This document shows positions 63,956 to 64,000 of a stretch of 64,000 bases of DNA, one piece after another. Below the pieces are notes generated by a model, which searched no databases, was not told the origin of the DNA, and saw only the letters and a list, made by a program, of their open reading frames with translations. The position numbers and the translations under genes are program-made. The DNA is from Aphrophora alni (lineage: Eukaryota > Arthropoda > Insecta > Hemiptera > Aphrophoridae), in the NCBI GenBank assembly GCA_963513935.1, contig OY740769.1:74789712-74853711 (forward strand), in the 5' to 3' direction. Position 1 is the stretch's first letter. Each line of letters starts with the position of its first letter.

Positions 63956-64000
<45 letters not shown>
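63956..64000. repeat. Poly-T run to the end of the window
   Basis: 45 or more T. It may be the inverted A-tail of a retroelement or retrocopy lying beyond the window, or an assembly edge. Confidence 0.8.

Overview
This is a window of AT-rich animal nuclear DNA, most likely from an arthropod. It has split genes with GT-AG introns, long introns, and many degenerate transposons and simple repeats; there are no operons and no dense coding. The one convincing host gene is a DFF45/ICAD (DREP-family) gene of at least four exons, which fits an insect. A hemipteran would be my guess from the style of the repeats, but nothing in the window proves the species.

Layout. 1-4.3 kb: repeats, including an element built around a 17-19 base motif. 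4.36-21.67 kb, minus strand: the ICAD-like gene. Its exons lie at 21548-21668, 15976-16135, 13127-13279 and 4358-4505, and the phases join exactly to give 193 residues (CIDE-N, then a DEVD site, then a DFF-C-like domain). Its introns hold a Tigger/pogo element (7662-9072), a mariner remnant (14419-15578), a DDE transposase remnant (17040-17590) and a LINE 3' fragment (18120-18720). 22.4-31.4 kb: SINE-like copies, a Helitron helicase remnant, an I-type LINE with RNase H and a TAA tail, a Tc1/mariner-like element and a Penelope-like RT fragment. 32.4-42.4 kb: large foldback elements, GA and TA microsatellites, and the first copy of a composite block (Penelope-like element plus repeats P, Q, R, S). 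42.8-44.7 kb: two tandem arrays. 48.1-50.0 kb: a broken zinc-finger/tyrosine-recombinase (Crypton-like) gene, followed by a hairpin MITE. 51.9-55.04 kb: the second copy of the Penelope/P-Q-R-S block, ending in a clear Helitron 3' terminus. 55-64 kb: sparse DNA with a possible first exon, a 133 bp GA microsatellite, a hAT-like MITE with target-site duplication, hammerhead-like hairpins and a terminal poly-T run.

The host gene's role is inferred from its domains: ICAD chaperones and inhibits the apoptotic nuclease CAD until a caspase cuts it. Almost everything else is mobile-element debris. The most unusual signals are the enrichment of the palindrome TAGGCCTA (19 copies, several inside short insertions), a family of hammerhead-like motifs, the ICAD layout with DEVD at the domain junction, and the PLE/Helitron composite present twice. 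All coordinates were read by eye; ends of degenerate repeats are good to roughly 10-30 bases.
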